Below, one piece after another: positions 1-9,045 of a stretch of 64,000 nt of DNA. Position numbers and translations under genes: made by a program. This DNA is from Arthrinium phaeospermum (lineage: Eukaryota; Ascomycota; Sordariomycetes; Amphisphaeriales; Apiosporaceae): assembly GCA_006503535.1 (NCBI GenBank), contig QYRS01000001.1:5084001-5148000 (forward strand), read 5' to 3'. Numbering within the stretch: position 1 is the stretch's first letter; each line of letters begins with the position of its first letter. The notes below the pieces were generated by a model. The model was not told the DNA's origin. It saw only the letters and a list, made by a program, of their open reading frames with translations, and did no database searches.

Positions 1-418
1 AAGGCGAGAGCCCAAAGCCTGGTAACAGACGCCTGTCAACTTATGGATATCGCTAAAAGGGACAACTGCATTAAGTGGCTGGATTTGGCAAGTCACGAAG
101 TCACGGCTGATATACCTGGAACATGGCAATTCCCCCCAATGAGCCACCGCATCCGAGCTCCCGCAAATCGGTTGGAAAGAGGCTATCACGTTCAGCCAAC
201 AATACCAAATTTGAAACTGAGGAGTCGCGTCGTAAAAGAGAAGACAGGGAAAAAGGAATTGCATTTTGAAATACTTACACGCATCGAGAGGAAAAGGCTT
301 ACAGAATTACTTAGAGAGGGAACGGGAAAGCAACCGCAGGAAAAGTAAGGATGCGCATCTTGACTTTGCCGCTCAATACCTGCAATCCGATCATAACAAG
401 GGAGCGAGAAAATCATGA
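1..418 (+). pseudogene. 3' remnant of an unknown basic protein, cut by the left edge
   Basis: The reading frame open at base 1 runs to a run of six C at about 132-137. It continues in the next frame through a Lys/Arg-rich segment (RRKREDREKG) to a run of four T at 263-266, then in the third frame through QNYLERERES to TGA at 416-418. Both shifts are repaired by one extra base in the run, the same type of break seen in other genes of this window. The product would be hydrophilic and highly charged; I do not recognise it. No start is visible, so it would begin left of the window. It could also be chance openness in non-coding DNA. Confidence 0.28.
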
Positions 419-1258
419 ACTATGGCAAAAGATCTATGATAGTCAATATTACTGTTATAATCAAGTCGGAATAAGACCCGAACTTTGCAACCATCAATAT
501 CACCGGTATACCTATCCCATCTATGGGCCATCGGGGCCTCAGAATGCTTATACTAAATCACTAGAATGCTCTTCAAATTGATTAGGAGATACACCTTACC
601 GTATCGCCAGCTGCGGATGTTAACTGGCTATAAGAAGTTGAAGCCACCTGGAGAACCTCGACGATATATGCAAGCCAAGCAGGCTGCAACTGCAACACCG
701 CCAGTCGAGCCACGGTTTGCAACTCATGGATTCGCAATTTCTATTAAGCTAAGGCCGTAAGCGACCCGAAAAGGCATACAATCCATTCCTTCCCGCAAGG
801 CTTATGCTCATTCCGGGGAGAGAACGAGAACGAGCCTTGGCAGCTTACTTTTGGGGGGCATTGGGGGACGCACACGTCAGCTCTGCGCCATGCTTTACAG
901 CGCGCACTAATGGCCTAGCGCTGTAGCCTGTAGCACCAAGGCGCTCCCACTGGAACCACCCAGCACCAGCAACGCAACGAGCGAGGCGCAGCCAAAAATA
1001 ACACAACCCCTTGGAGCTCTCGCATTCGCATTCACTGTACCGCGCACGCATGTTTTCAACCCCGGCTTAGTACAGCCGGAATCTTACTCTTGCATGCAAA
1101 GAGAATGCTGGAAGTGTCTTGGAATAAATATAAGACCAGGTGCTAAGTGAGGATCATTGAGAATGGCCATTCTTTCTAATTTGTGTTCTGGGTTGGGAGT
1201 TGGACATACACACGCACAGCACCGTAACTGAATTTGCTCCTAAAGCGACACAACCCAA
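419..1258. other. Intergenic, no gene seen
   Basis: I see no convincing coding frame here. The last part (about 1080-1258) should hold the promoter and leader of the gene starting at 1259; the ATG sits in a favourable context (AAATGG). Confidence 0.5.
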
Positions 1259-2299
1259 ATGGCAGCCATGGCGACCCTAAACAGGAACGAGTTCACAATT
1301 GACGTTTTTCCATCGTATGCTTCTGAAGCAACATCCTCAATCGCTTCGCCGTCAGATTTTGACCGTCGGCAACGGTGGTCCTCGCATTCTGAGGTGTCTT
1401 CCTTGCATTCATCACACTCGTCGCATCCCGAGCAAGACCGTCCCGCCTCCCCGCCCAGTTGCCACTCCGGGTCCCCACCCTCGTACACGCCGCCCAATGG
1501 CTCAGGCATACCGAAAGCGGTAGCAGATGCAGCTGTAGGCCATGTCGCCGAGCGGCCCGTCGCCATCCCGCAGCAGCGACCCACGGCGACGGCGCCCTTC
1601 TTCCCGGCCTACGCTCCCTCGCTGCGGAGCCATGGTATCACGCCCGCGGCCTGGCGCCAGTTCGTCGCCAGCATGAACGAGGCGATCCTGACGTCGGCCC
1701 CCGTCTCTGACCAGGCCCGATCCATCAGTCGTCGGATACGAGCCGCCTCGGGTGGTATGTGGAGTGCCATCGTGACCTCATCGGCGTCACTTGTCCCTAG
1801 TAACAACGCCAACACAAACAACAACAACAACAATCTTGTAGTAAGCGGCGGCAACGAAGATAACAACTCAACTGCGAGGACTGGAACCGGGACCGGAAGA
1901 ATATCCCCACCCGTCTCCCCAATGAGCGGGCCTTGTCGCACCCTGCGCGAAGAGCGCATCATCGCCGCCATCGCTGCCGCCAACATTGCCTGGTTCCATC
2001 CCCAGGGTCTGCACGTCGCCATGGTGGACACGACGGTGCTGGCGGGGAAGCTGGCCGGCAACGGCAGCGGCGACGCGCGGGGGATCCTACCGAGCCGGCT
2101 AATGGAGACGGCGCGCCCGCGACGGGACGAGGGGCCGCTCACGCAGCTCGCGGCTCTGCGGCCCTGGATCGCGGAGCTCGAGGCGGACAATGATCTTCCT
2201 GCGGCGGCCGCCAACAAGACGCTGTTGGAGTTGGCGCCGGACTCGTTGTGGCTGGTGGTGACGAGACGGACGGGGGCGGAGAAGGCGGCTGGGGTTTAA
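1259..2299 (+). CDS. Conserved fungal protein of unknown function
   Basis: A single exon of 346 residues starting at the first ATG of the frame; a second ATG lies three codons in. The N-terminal ~115 residues are Ser/Pro/His-rich and look disordered. A folded segment begins near residue 125 (PAAWRQFVASMNEAI) and runs through SDQARSISRRIR. An Asn-rich run (about 183-191, from AAC triplets) and a Thr/Gly linker follow. A second conserved-looking segment is near 233-255 (ERIIAAIAAANIAWFHPQGL), and the tail ends with an amphipathic LLELAPDSLWLVVTRR. No signal peptide or membrane helix is seen. The pattern (disordered N-terminus, WRxF..xMNxAI core) resembles uncharacterised Pezizomycotina proteins; I cannot assign a function. 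Codon use is GC3-rich like its neighbours, which supports a real gene. Confidence 0.75.
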   Translation: MAAMATLNRNEFTIDVFPSYASEATSSIASPSDFDRRQRWSSHSEVSSLHSSHSSHPEQDRPASPPSCHSGSPPSYTPPNGSGIPKAVADAAVGHVAERPVAIPQQRPTATAPFFPAYAPSLRSHGITPAAWRQFVASMNEAILTSAPVSDQARSISRRIRAASGGMWSAIVTSSASLVPSNNANTNNNNNNLVVSGGNEDNNSTARTGTGTGRISPPVSPMSGPCRTLREERIIAAIAAANIAWFHPQGLHVAMVDTTVLAGKLAGNGSGDARGILPSRLMETARPRRDEGPLTQLAALRPWIAELEADNDLPAAAANKTLLELAPDSLWLVVTRRTGAEKAAGV

Positions 2300-2757
2300 G
2301 GGGGGTTTGGTGGGGCCAGGAAAGGAGTCGGATAAGGGATGACGGGTTTGTTTCCTGTCTTCGAAATCAGACGAAATCTGCAAAGGGTGATTTGTGTTTT
2401 CAGGCGTGTTTGAATCAGGGAAGGGAGTTAGCAATACGATACCAATTCGATTTAGATTTCTACGCCAGTCAAGTCTTGAAAGGCTTCCGCCCAATGTGAT
2501 TCGTGGTTCACTCCCACTCCCAGATTCCAGATTAGAAACCCGACATTGACTAAAGCTACCTACGGAGACTTCCACGCTTGTGTCGCGGCGAGAGGAACTT
2601 GAGTGGCAAATGACATATGCGTTGCAATCACACCACACCACACCCAGGTTCCCAACAAACGCTTCTACCTCTTACCGCGTTCTTCGTATGTTCCACACAT
2701 AGTTTATAACGAATAGTACATGATCATACACACCAAGAGTAAAGCATCACTAGGTGC
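2300..2757. other. 3' flank of the preceding gene, no gene seen
   Basis: Contains the presumed 3' UTR of the gene ending at 2299. No coding frame I can support. Confidence 0.45.
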
Positions 2758-3304
2758 GTGAGTTGTCCTGGTGCCTCGGCTCTTTCTGGGGCTTTGGGGC
2801 ATGATCAAGTGTGGGTCGTTCTGACGTCTGATGGCAAGGGTGAGTCCAACGCTGATGTCCAGGACCTGAAGGAACGATTGAAGACGATCGAGAAGTCCAT
2901 CAAAGTCATCGGAAACCTTGACAACAGAGAGACGTGGTCCCGACAACAATGAGGGAGACGACACCGGCCTCGGCCGCGGCCACCAACGCTCTCGGCGTCA
3001 AGTTATGGGCCCAATGGGGTGGAACTTTGAGCATCTGGGCAACGTTGGTGCGTAGGCTTTTCCGAAGTTCCAGAAGACCGAGAACGCCGGCTTGCGGGCC
3101 GCCAAGGTCCTTGAACAACGGGCTGCGGCCACTCTGCAGGAGATCGCCGAGCGCATCCTGGAGACGACCGAAGACAAAGATATGGCTGCTTCGAATCCAA
3201 AGAGTCAACCCGACTCGGTCTGGGCTGATCCGAGTGCGCAAAGCCTACCTCCTTCGTTCGCGGTCTGGAAGTATCAAATACAACAACCGCCCCGCGCCAC
3301 TTGA
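2758..3304 (+). pseudogene. Eroded gene, possibly coiled-coil
   Basis: Two coding-like stretches lie on this strand in different frames. The first (about 2820-2949) reads DVQDLKERLKTIEKSIKV and NLDNRETWSRQQ before a stop. The second (about 3060-3302) reads KVLEQRAAATLQEIAERILE and ends at TGA after a Pro-rich tail. Both have heptad-like spacing of Leu/Ile/Ala, as in a coiled coil. They are separated by a stop and at least one frame change, and there is no good ATG before the first. I take this as a decayed gene or a gene with undetected introns; the family is not recognised. Confidence 0.25.
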
Positions 3305-3388
3305 TCATCCATCGCCAACCTCTGCTCTATTAAGAGCGCAGTAACGAAGTTGAATTTGAATCCATGCGTGATATACCACTGTACAGGA

Positions 3389-3703
3389 TCACATACGATC
3401 CCGGATGATTGTGGAGAGGGTGGTGGGCGTAGCTGAGGGAGCAGTTGTAGATGGAGGAGCATCACCACCACTGGTCACGGACGGCTGGAGTGGGTCCCCA
3501 GTGGGAAACTCGGGGACAGCTGTGGGTGTGGGACTTGAGTCATTTCGAGGGTGGACGTCCATAGGGAGGGGACGCTTTCCGTGGATGATCGTAAGGTTTG
3601 GGTCGTCTGAATAGACGTCCCGAGAGTCATGACGGGCTATTGGCAAGCTGGCTACAACGGCTCCCATGCTAGCGAGCACTGCGATGACCTTCAGCGAAAG
3701 CAT
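3389..3703 (-). CDS. Small secreted Thr/Pro/Ser-rich protein
   Basis: A 104-residue protein. I chose the ATG at 3703 because it starts a clear signal peptide (MLSLKVIAVLASMGAVVAS, cleavage near residue 19-20). The frame is open further upstream, but that part reads as leader DNA and overlaps the TATA region. The mature part has a putative dibasic site (GKRPLP) and ends in a Thr/Pro/Ser-rich, probably O-glycosylated tail. There are no Cys residues and no known domain. It could be a cell-wall-associated peptide or a precursor processed after KR; both are guesses. Confidence 0.55.
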   Translation of the reverse strand: MLSLKVIAVLASMGAVVASLPIARHDSRDVYSDDPNLTIIHGKRPLPMDVHPRNDSSPTPTAVPEFPTGDPLQPSVTSGGDAPPSTTAPSATPTTLSTIIRDRM

Positions 3704-3853
3704 TTTGAATGGGATTGTTGGTGTTTGTGGAGTAATAGGTAGGGTAATTGGTGGAAGTCTGGACGTGATGGATATGGGAAGCTTCAACTGGTTTGTCGTA
3801 CTGTTGGATGAGGGGAGTATTCGGGTTGGATACTTAAGGGACCGAGGGTAGCC

Positions 3854-3866
3854 TTTTATGTATATA
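3854..3866 (-). promoter_or_regulatory. TATA-like element of the small secreted gene
   Basis: Reading the minus strand, TATATACATAAAA lies about 150-160 bases upstream of the ATG at 3703. Its position fits a core promoter with a ~120-nt leader. Confidence 0.4.
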
Positions 3867-4021
3867 ATCATGATTCCTTCCTTTTAAGTTTATACTTTTC
3901 ACGGTAACTTGGCCCGAAGGCGTGAGATTTGGTCTAAATCTATGGTTCCAATTACGGATTACCCTTGTAATCCCTCATCCTTTTCCTCTGGGAACCAAAC
4001 AAGAACCCAGGCTTCCTCCCA

Positions 4022-4204
4022 TCAGCCAGACTGGCAAGGACAGCGCTCGTAGGAGCACTTCGAGAGGGTGTCCTTTGAGCAGTGGGGACACTTGTACGCA
4101 GAGGCATTGATTACTCTGCCACAGTGAACACAGTTCTTTTCAGCCCTATGGATGGGGAAGCATTAGCGTTGAGTCGAGAATTGAAAACGCGGGGTTGCTT
4201 ACAT
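4022..4204 (-). CDS. Tiny zinc-ribbon protein, start codon split by an intron
   Basis: On the minus strand the exon 4145-4022 encodes a Cys-rich peptide and ends with TGA (4024-4022). Upstream of it is a well-formed 57-nt intron, 4202-4146: donor GTAAGC, branch-like GCTAAT, acceptor CATAG. The two bases before the donor (4204-4203) are AT and the first base after the acceptor is G, so splicing creates ATG GCT GAA. No other in-frame ATG exists; an in-frame TAA lies six codons upstream. The 41-residue product has CVHC (6-9), KCPHC (19-23), then Cys 31, 36 and 38. The paired CxxC knuckles are typical of zinc ribbons. A TATAAATAG box lies at 4371-4380. The function is unknown, perhaps a protein-binding zinc ribbon. 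Alternative: a relic exon whose true first exon I cannot see. Confidence 0.55.
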
Positions 4205-4370
4205 ATTGATCGTTGCTTTCAAATATTATACGGGTTCATACAAAAGGTGGTTGGTTTGCATAGACACGTTAATTGTGTCAGCCTATTGGGCACGCCGATA
4301 TTTGTATCTTCTCAAGACCAAGGGTTACTGCACTGCCAGCAAGTGAGGTCAAAGGGGACTGGGATATAAC

Positions 4371-4380
4371 GCTATTTATA
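4371..4380 (-). promoter_or_regulatory. TATA box (TATAAATAGC) upstream of the zinc-ribbon gene
   Basis: A near-ideal TATA box on the minus strand, about 170 bases upstream of the split start codon. It supports transcription of this strand independently of the reading frame. Confidence 0.45.
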
Positions 4381-4888
4381 TCGTGAATGCAATCTGTCAA
4401 GCCCCCTTTGTGTCCATCTTCTTTCTCTACTTGCACTTGCATGGTACTATTCCTGGTGTTCAGCTTACTAGGAGACACCAATAGAGGAGAATAAAGCCAG
4501 TGGAAGATGTGGCTTCAATATGTCTCCTGGGATGTATTGTTGGTTAATGGCTCTTCATTCTGCCCATTAGATATTATAAAACAGTGCATTTCACAGAAAC
4601 TATGTAGGGAATGATGAATAGTAAAATTGTGGTGACGGTGGTTCAATATTTGTGCCATGTCTGATTGTACAGTTGTGTCCCAGGTAGGGGTAGATACGTT
4701 GCTTCCATCCTCCTTTTTGCCCTGGCCCCTCTTAGCAATTGGTGTACTCGTGCCTAGTCAGTGGGTTAGCCATAGCTATTTATCTGGTTGAAGTCAAGTT
4801 GCTTACATTTGGTTTGAGCTCTATACCAAAAAGGCCTCCTAACTAAGGGTCATCTGTGTCCATGCCGGTAGTTCGTGTGGCTCTTTCA
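4381..4888. other. Intergenic, no gene seen
   Basis: AT-richer than the coding parts. No frame supported; it should hold the 3' end of the gene at 4889-5113. Confidence 0.45.
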
Positions 4889-5113
4889 TCAGAACCACAT
4901 GGAGTGGACGTCTTGTCTAGCCTGACAGTTGCTGCAGTCCTTCCACTTGTACCGCTTCACGGTCTGCTTCTGAACGGATTTCTTGCAGGTGCCGAAGCCG
5001 CCCAGGCGATAGGCGGTCCGGCACTGCTCTTTGAAGTCTTTGTCGGTCTTCTCGCCATGGAACTCGTTGCACTGGCCGCATTGGACCTGGCGGTATTCGT
5101 AAATGTGGCACAT
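4889..5113 (-). CDS. Small Cys-rich protein of the MCHIYEY type
   Basis: 74 residues, single exon, ATG at 5113-5111. It begins MCHIYEYRQVQCGQCNE, continues with two single Cys and ends with KDCSNCQ, giving two CxxC pairs plus three more Cys in 74 residues. There is no signal peptide, so it is probably intracellular and metal-binding. Very short proteins that start MC.. with a YxxCG knuckle are common and uncharacterised in Pezizomycotina (general knowledge, not searched). It lies 0.7 kb upstream of another tiny Cys-rich gene on the same strand; the two sequences are not obviously alike. Confidence 0.6.
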   Translation of the reverse strand: MCHIYEYRQVQCGQCNEFHGEKTDKDFKEQCRTAYRLGGFGTCKKSVQKQTVKRYKWKDCSNCQARQDVHSMWF

Positions 5114-5267
5114 TGTTGCGTCAGTAAATCGAGCTAGGGGATCAATGGAGCGTAGTATGGGTCGGACTTTGTGGTGGTCTTTGTTCTCATGGTTTTTCCT
5201 TGTCGTACTGGTCCATAGTCTGGCTGAGCATGGCGCCGGGTCTCTGGGGGAAGGGAGGAGACCAGGC

Positions 5268-5276
5268 CATTATATA
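5268..5276 (-). promoter_or_regulatory. TATA-like element of the small Cys-rich gene
   Basis: TATATAATG on the minus strand, about 160 bases upstream of the ATG at 5113. Confidence 0.4.
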
Positions 5277-6933
5277 TGAGGCGGCTGGTGGACGTGGTGG
5301 CAAGATGCCTCATCCCGGATGCAATCGCAACCACAAAACGAGGGGAATGCGGCCTTTGAACAGTTTTGGCGGACGAGACCAGCACTGCATGACTGATTAG
5401 CTGGGCGGGCAATGTCATCTGCCAGGCGTTTCATTGTTCACCCTGACAAAGGGCCGCGCCCAGAACAAGGGTCTTCTTTGTCCGACTTCAGCATTCCAGC
5501 ATGCATACTCCCACATATTTGTTGAATATATGCATTTTCCATGATCGTTACCTAGAATCTCTTTTTTAGTTCTCCATCAGCCAGATCGTGCATGCATCAA
5601 AGGGGCAAAAGGGGTGAACTGCGAAGGTGTTGTAGCAACTTGCAACAGTGCCACTGGACTCCAATATAGCAAGATTGATTTTCATTCACAGTATTGATTT
5701 CAGATTCTTACCTGATTTGGTCTTGATTTAATCGCATCCTTCAGATCAGCCAATTCCTACTTACAAGGTTCATCTCAACTTCATGTGGAGTAGATCTAGT
5801 ACCTATCGGCGCAACCAATCAGCTTCAGTCTCGAATTAACAACAACTGCAATTCCAGTTCCGTTAAACTACGGCAGCTGCATTGCATGTAAAGATTGGAT
5901 CGTTTCTGCGATATTGGTGACTTGCATGCTGCACCGCCAACCAACAATCCCCCAAGATATATCGCTGGTCACGTATGCTGCAACAGTATTGCAAGTAGAG
6001 TGTTGATTGACAGGATCCCGTGCAGGACTGATAACCAACAGGCGTATCGTCCGAAAAGCAAGGCAACGGAGGACAAAGCCGCATGGGCCGCCGAGTCAAG
6101 CAGCCAAGCGAATGTAGGGAGCACCGAGATAGCCTAGGAAACTGTGTTGGCCTCACGAAGAGCAACTCACCAAGTGCGTGGCTCGATAAGACACGCCGCG
6201 GAAAGATAAGGGGAATCTCGGTGCAGATGCGATGCAGGCCATTGGTCATCTGTACAACCCAATTAGGAATGATTAGCTGCTTCCGGATGCAAAGGGCGAA
6301 GCATCCCCCAACCTTTGCGCCTTTTCGCATCATTTTGGCCAATGGTAAATCCGCCTGTCGCCTGCTCGCTGTCGGGTCTGCATTAGCGTTGGCGGCACAC
6401 AACCTAAACGTGTTTGGCGAAGCTTGTGTCACACTACATGCCATGCTGCTCACGTCGCTGCGACGCAAGTCCAGTCTGACTGCATAAGTATATATCATAA
6501 TGGCTGCCCCCCTCCGTGGATGAGAATGTCGAAATCAAGTCAACTGCTGCACTTGATAAACTTTCAAAGAATAGAGTGGTATTTCAGGCTCTGAGAGGTG
6601 TACATTTGTACTTACAACAGTTGCGATTGCCGGGGTTGTTTGTTTGATTACTTACAATTGCCTCATTGGCGTAACTGCGTCGTTGTGGCGCATTCCCCCA
6701 AAATACCTCAAGCTAACCTAAGCTGCCGTTGCATCTTCAACTCTCGAGCAGCAACGAAGCGCCGTTCTCACGTTCCGCTGCAAAGTCTCCGGTAGGGCGG
6801 ACCTCTCCAACACCACCTTCAGTCTCAGACCTGGCAGCTGGACCGCATTTCCTGGACGTTGTCGCTGGGCGTCACTTCTATCACCACGCTATCAATCATT
6901 TGAAGTGTCATCCGCGCCGGGCAAACTGTCAAG
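5277..6933. other. Intergenic, no gene seen
   Basis: Frames on both strands are open only by chance and show neither coding composition nor domain pattern. The last ~250 bases, with pyrimidine-rich stretches, should be the promoter and leader of the transporter starting at 6934. Confidence 0.5.
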
Positions 6934-8676
6934 ATGGCTTCCGCCGCCGCAGCCAATTCGCATGTGGACATCGACGTCTTGTCTGTTCCTGGCACCGTCC
7001 ATCTCGTCGATCTGGAGCACAGCCTGGCTGCCCGCCATGCCACTGATCAGAAAGACATCATTCTTGTGCCCACACCTTCGTCAGACCCCGATGATCCCCT
7101 CAATTGGACCCAACCGCGCAAGTACTTGGCCTTGACATGCGCCCTTCTGTGAGTTCATCGTGGAAACGTTTACCCGGGTCTGACCGCGAGAGGCTGACTG
7201 CGTATCTCCCAGATACATGGTTCAATGGCATGGCCCTCTCAGTCGTCTATTCCGTGCTGGTCCCGCTTTCTCAGGCCTTGGATGTGACCGAGAACGACCT
7301 GAACTCTGGAACCGGCTACATGTTCCTGCTCCTGGGATGGAGCCTGCTGTTCTGGCAACCGTTCGCCCTGCAGTACGGAAAGCGCTTCACCTATCTTCTC
7401 TCTCTTGCGGGTCTGGTCGGGGTGACGGTCTGGGGTCCCTTCGCTCATGGGAATGGCCAGTGGATCGCGAAGAGCATCTTGACGGGGTTCTTCGGGTCGC
7501 CCATCGAGGCCCTCCCTGAGACTACGATTGCAGACCTCTTCTTCGCGCATGAACGCGCCACGTACATGGGCTGGTACGCGTTCACGTTGGCAGGAAGCAA
7601 CTACTTCGCGCCGCTCATTTGCGGCTTCATCAACGACGGTATGGGATACAAGTGGGTCTTCTACTTCCCGGCCATCTTCTGCGGCGCCGCTTGGGTCTTC
7701 ATGTTCTCTCATGGAGGAGACCAACTATGACAGACGCACCGTCGGTGTTGTGGCCACAACATCCCTCGGCCCGAGCGACGAGGACAACAGGAAGGTCAAA
7801 ATGGAGACCCCTGCCACGGCCGTTACTCCAGGAAACGCCGGACGCCTCGTCGGGTCCCGCAAGACGTTTGTTCAGAAAATGTCCCTTTTCGACCGGCCGA
7901 GACCGTTCATGATGCATTACCGGGCATGGCAGTCTCTCAAGCTGTTATCTTGGCCAGTGGTGTTCTACTCGGGCTTCAGCTACGGGACGTATCTCATCTA
8001 CTTCAACACTCAACGCGACAACTTCGATGATCCTGGGTGCCCCGCCTTACAGTTTCTCGCCCTCGATGGTTGGACTCACTTACGTCCCCCATTATTGGGC
8101 CATTGCTGCGTAAGTTCAATCATGTATCCATTCTGTGCTGCATACGTGTGCTAACCGAAAGCCCCAGCTCTGCACTTACCGGCTTGTTCTCAGACCGATT
8201 CATAATACGTCTCGCCCGGCGGAACAACGGCATCCGAGCCGGAACACCGACTGTGGCTCTTCGCCATCTCGACCCTCGTGGTCCCCTTCTCCTTCCTCCT
8301 GTGGGGCGTCGGGGCCGCCCACCAGATCCACTGGTTCGGCCTGGTGTTGCCATGGGACGCTCGCCTACGCGGCCGCCACGGGCGTGACGCTGTCGGTCAA
8401 CTACCTGGTCGACACGTACCGCGACATCAGCGGCGACGCCCTGACCACGTGCATCCTGGTGCGGAACACGATGAGCTTCGCCATCGGGTACGGCATCACG
8501 CCGTGGCTGCACGACCTCGGCGTGCAGAACTGCTTCATCAGCATCGCGTTTATAGGGTTGGCCATCTGCTGCGCGTTCCTGATCATGATCGGCTGGGGCA
8601 AGGGGTTCCGCGAGAAGAGGCGGTGCAGTATTGGGACGAGGTGAAGGCTCGCGTTGAGTTGGGGCTTGTACACTGA
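6934..8676 (+). pseudogene. MFS transporter, HOL1/DHA1-like, with many frame breaks
   Basis: The product is clearly a 12-helix major facilitator of the HOL1-type cation/drug antiporter group. It has an N-terminal [12 protein letters not shown], then [12 protein letters not shown] (helix 1), a long helix 2-5 block with [20 protein letters not shown] (loop 4-5 signature), EETNYDR at the start of the central loop, and helices 7-12 through NYLVDTYRDISGDALTTCIL. A first intron follows 7148 (GTGAGT, ending CCCAG at 7212), and a second starts near 8108 (GTAAGT, ending CCCCAG). The reading frame changes near 7700, 8008, 8086, 8099, 8240, 8350-8362 and 8622; the exon 1/2 junction also does not keep frame. 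Several breaks sit in G or C runs. Either a decayed gene or a functional gene with base-calling errors. Confidence 0.7.
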
Positions 8677-9045
8677 GGGATTGAGAGTATCAGGGTCGGT
8701 CGTCTGGGATTATGGAATGCGGATTCAAGACGGATATTGAAGAGTTCCATCGCAGAAAGGGGGAGGGGCTTGGTATTAGACCATGTGGCAGACTTGTAGA
8801 TCATTCCAAGGGGTATTTGCGACTTTGTCGCTCCTCGTAAACCCAGAGTAATCGTGAACGATATTTCGTGTTGTCTACTTCCTTCTTCCGGGTCCAACAA
8901 AGAGGCTGCTTGAAGGGGAAGTTCTTGTAATCAACAGTGTCTCTCATTGATCAAGTCTATGTGTTATTATCTATTATTCTGTGGTCCTAAAAGACCCTAT
9001 GATGGTTATTCTGGTCTCCTAAACGAACCATTCGTTATGATGTAA
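8677..9045. other. Shared 3' region of two convergent genes
   Basis: Lies between the ends of the MFS gene (+) and the amine-oxidase gene (-). No gene seen; it should hold both polyadenylation regions. Confidence 0.5.

Noticed and set aside
5863..6498. Minus-strand frame of about 210 residues
   Set aside because: Cys/His/Arg scatter without domain structure and AT-rich codons unlike the neighbours; non-coding openness.
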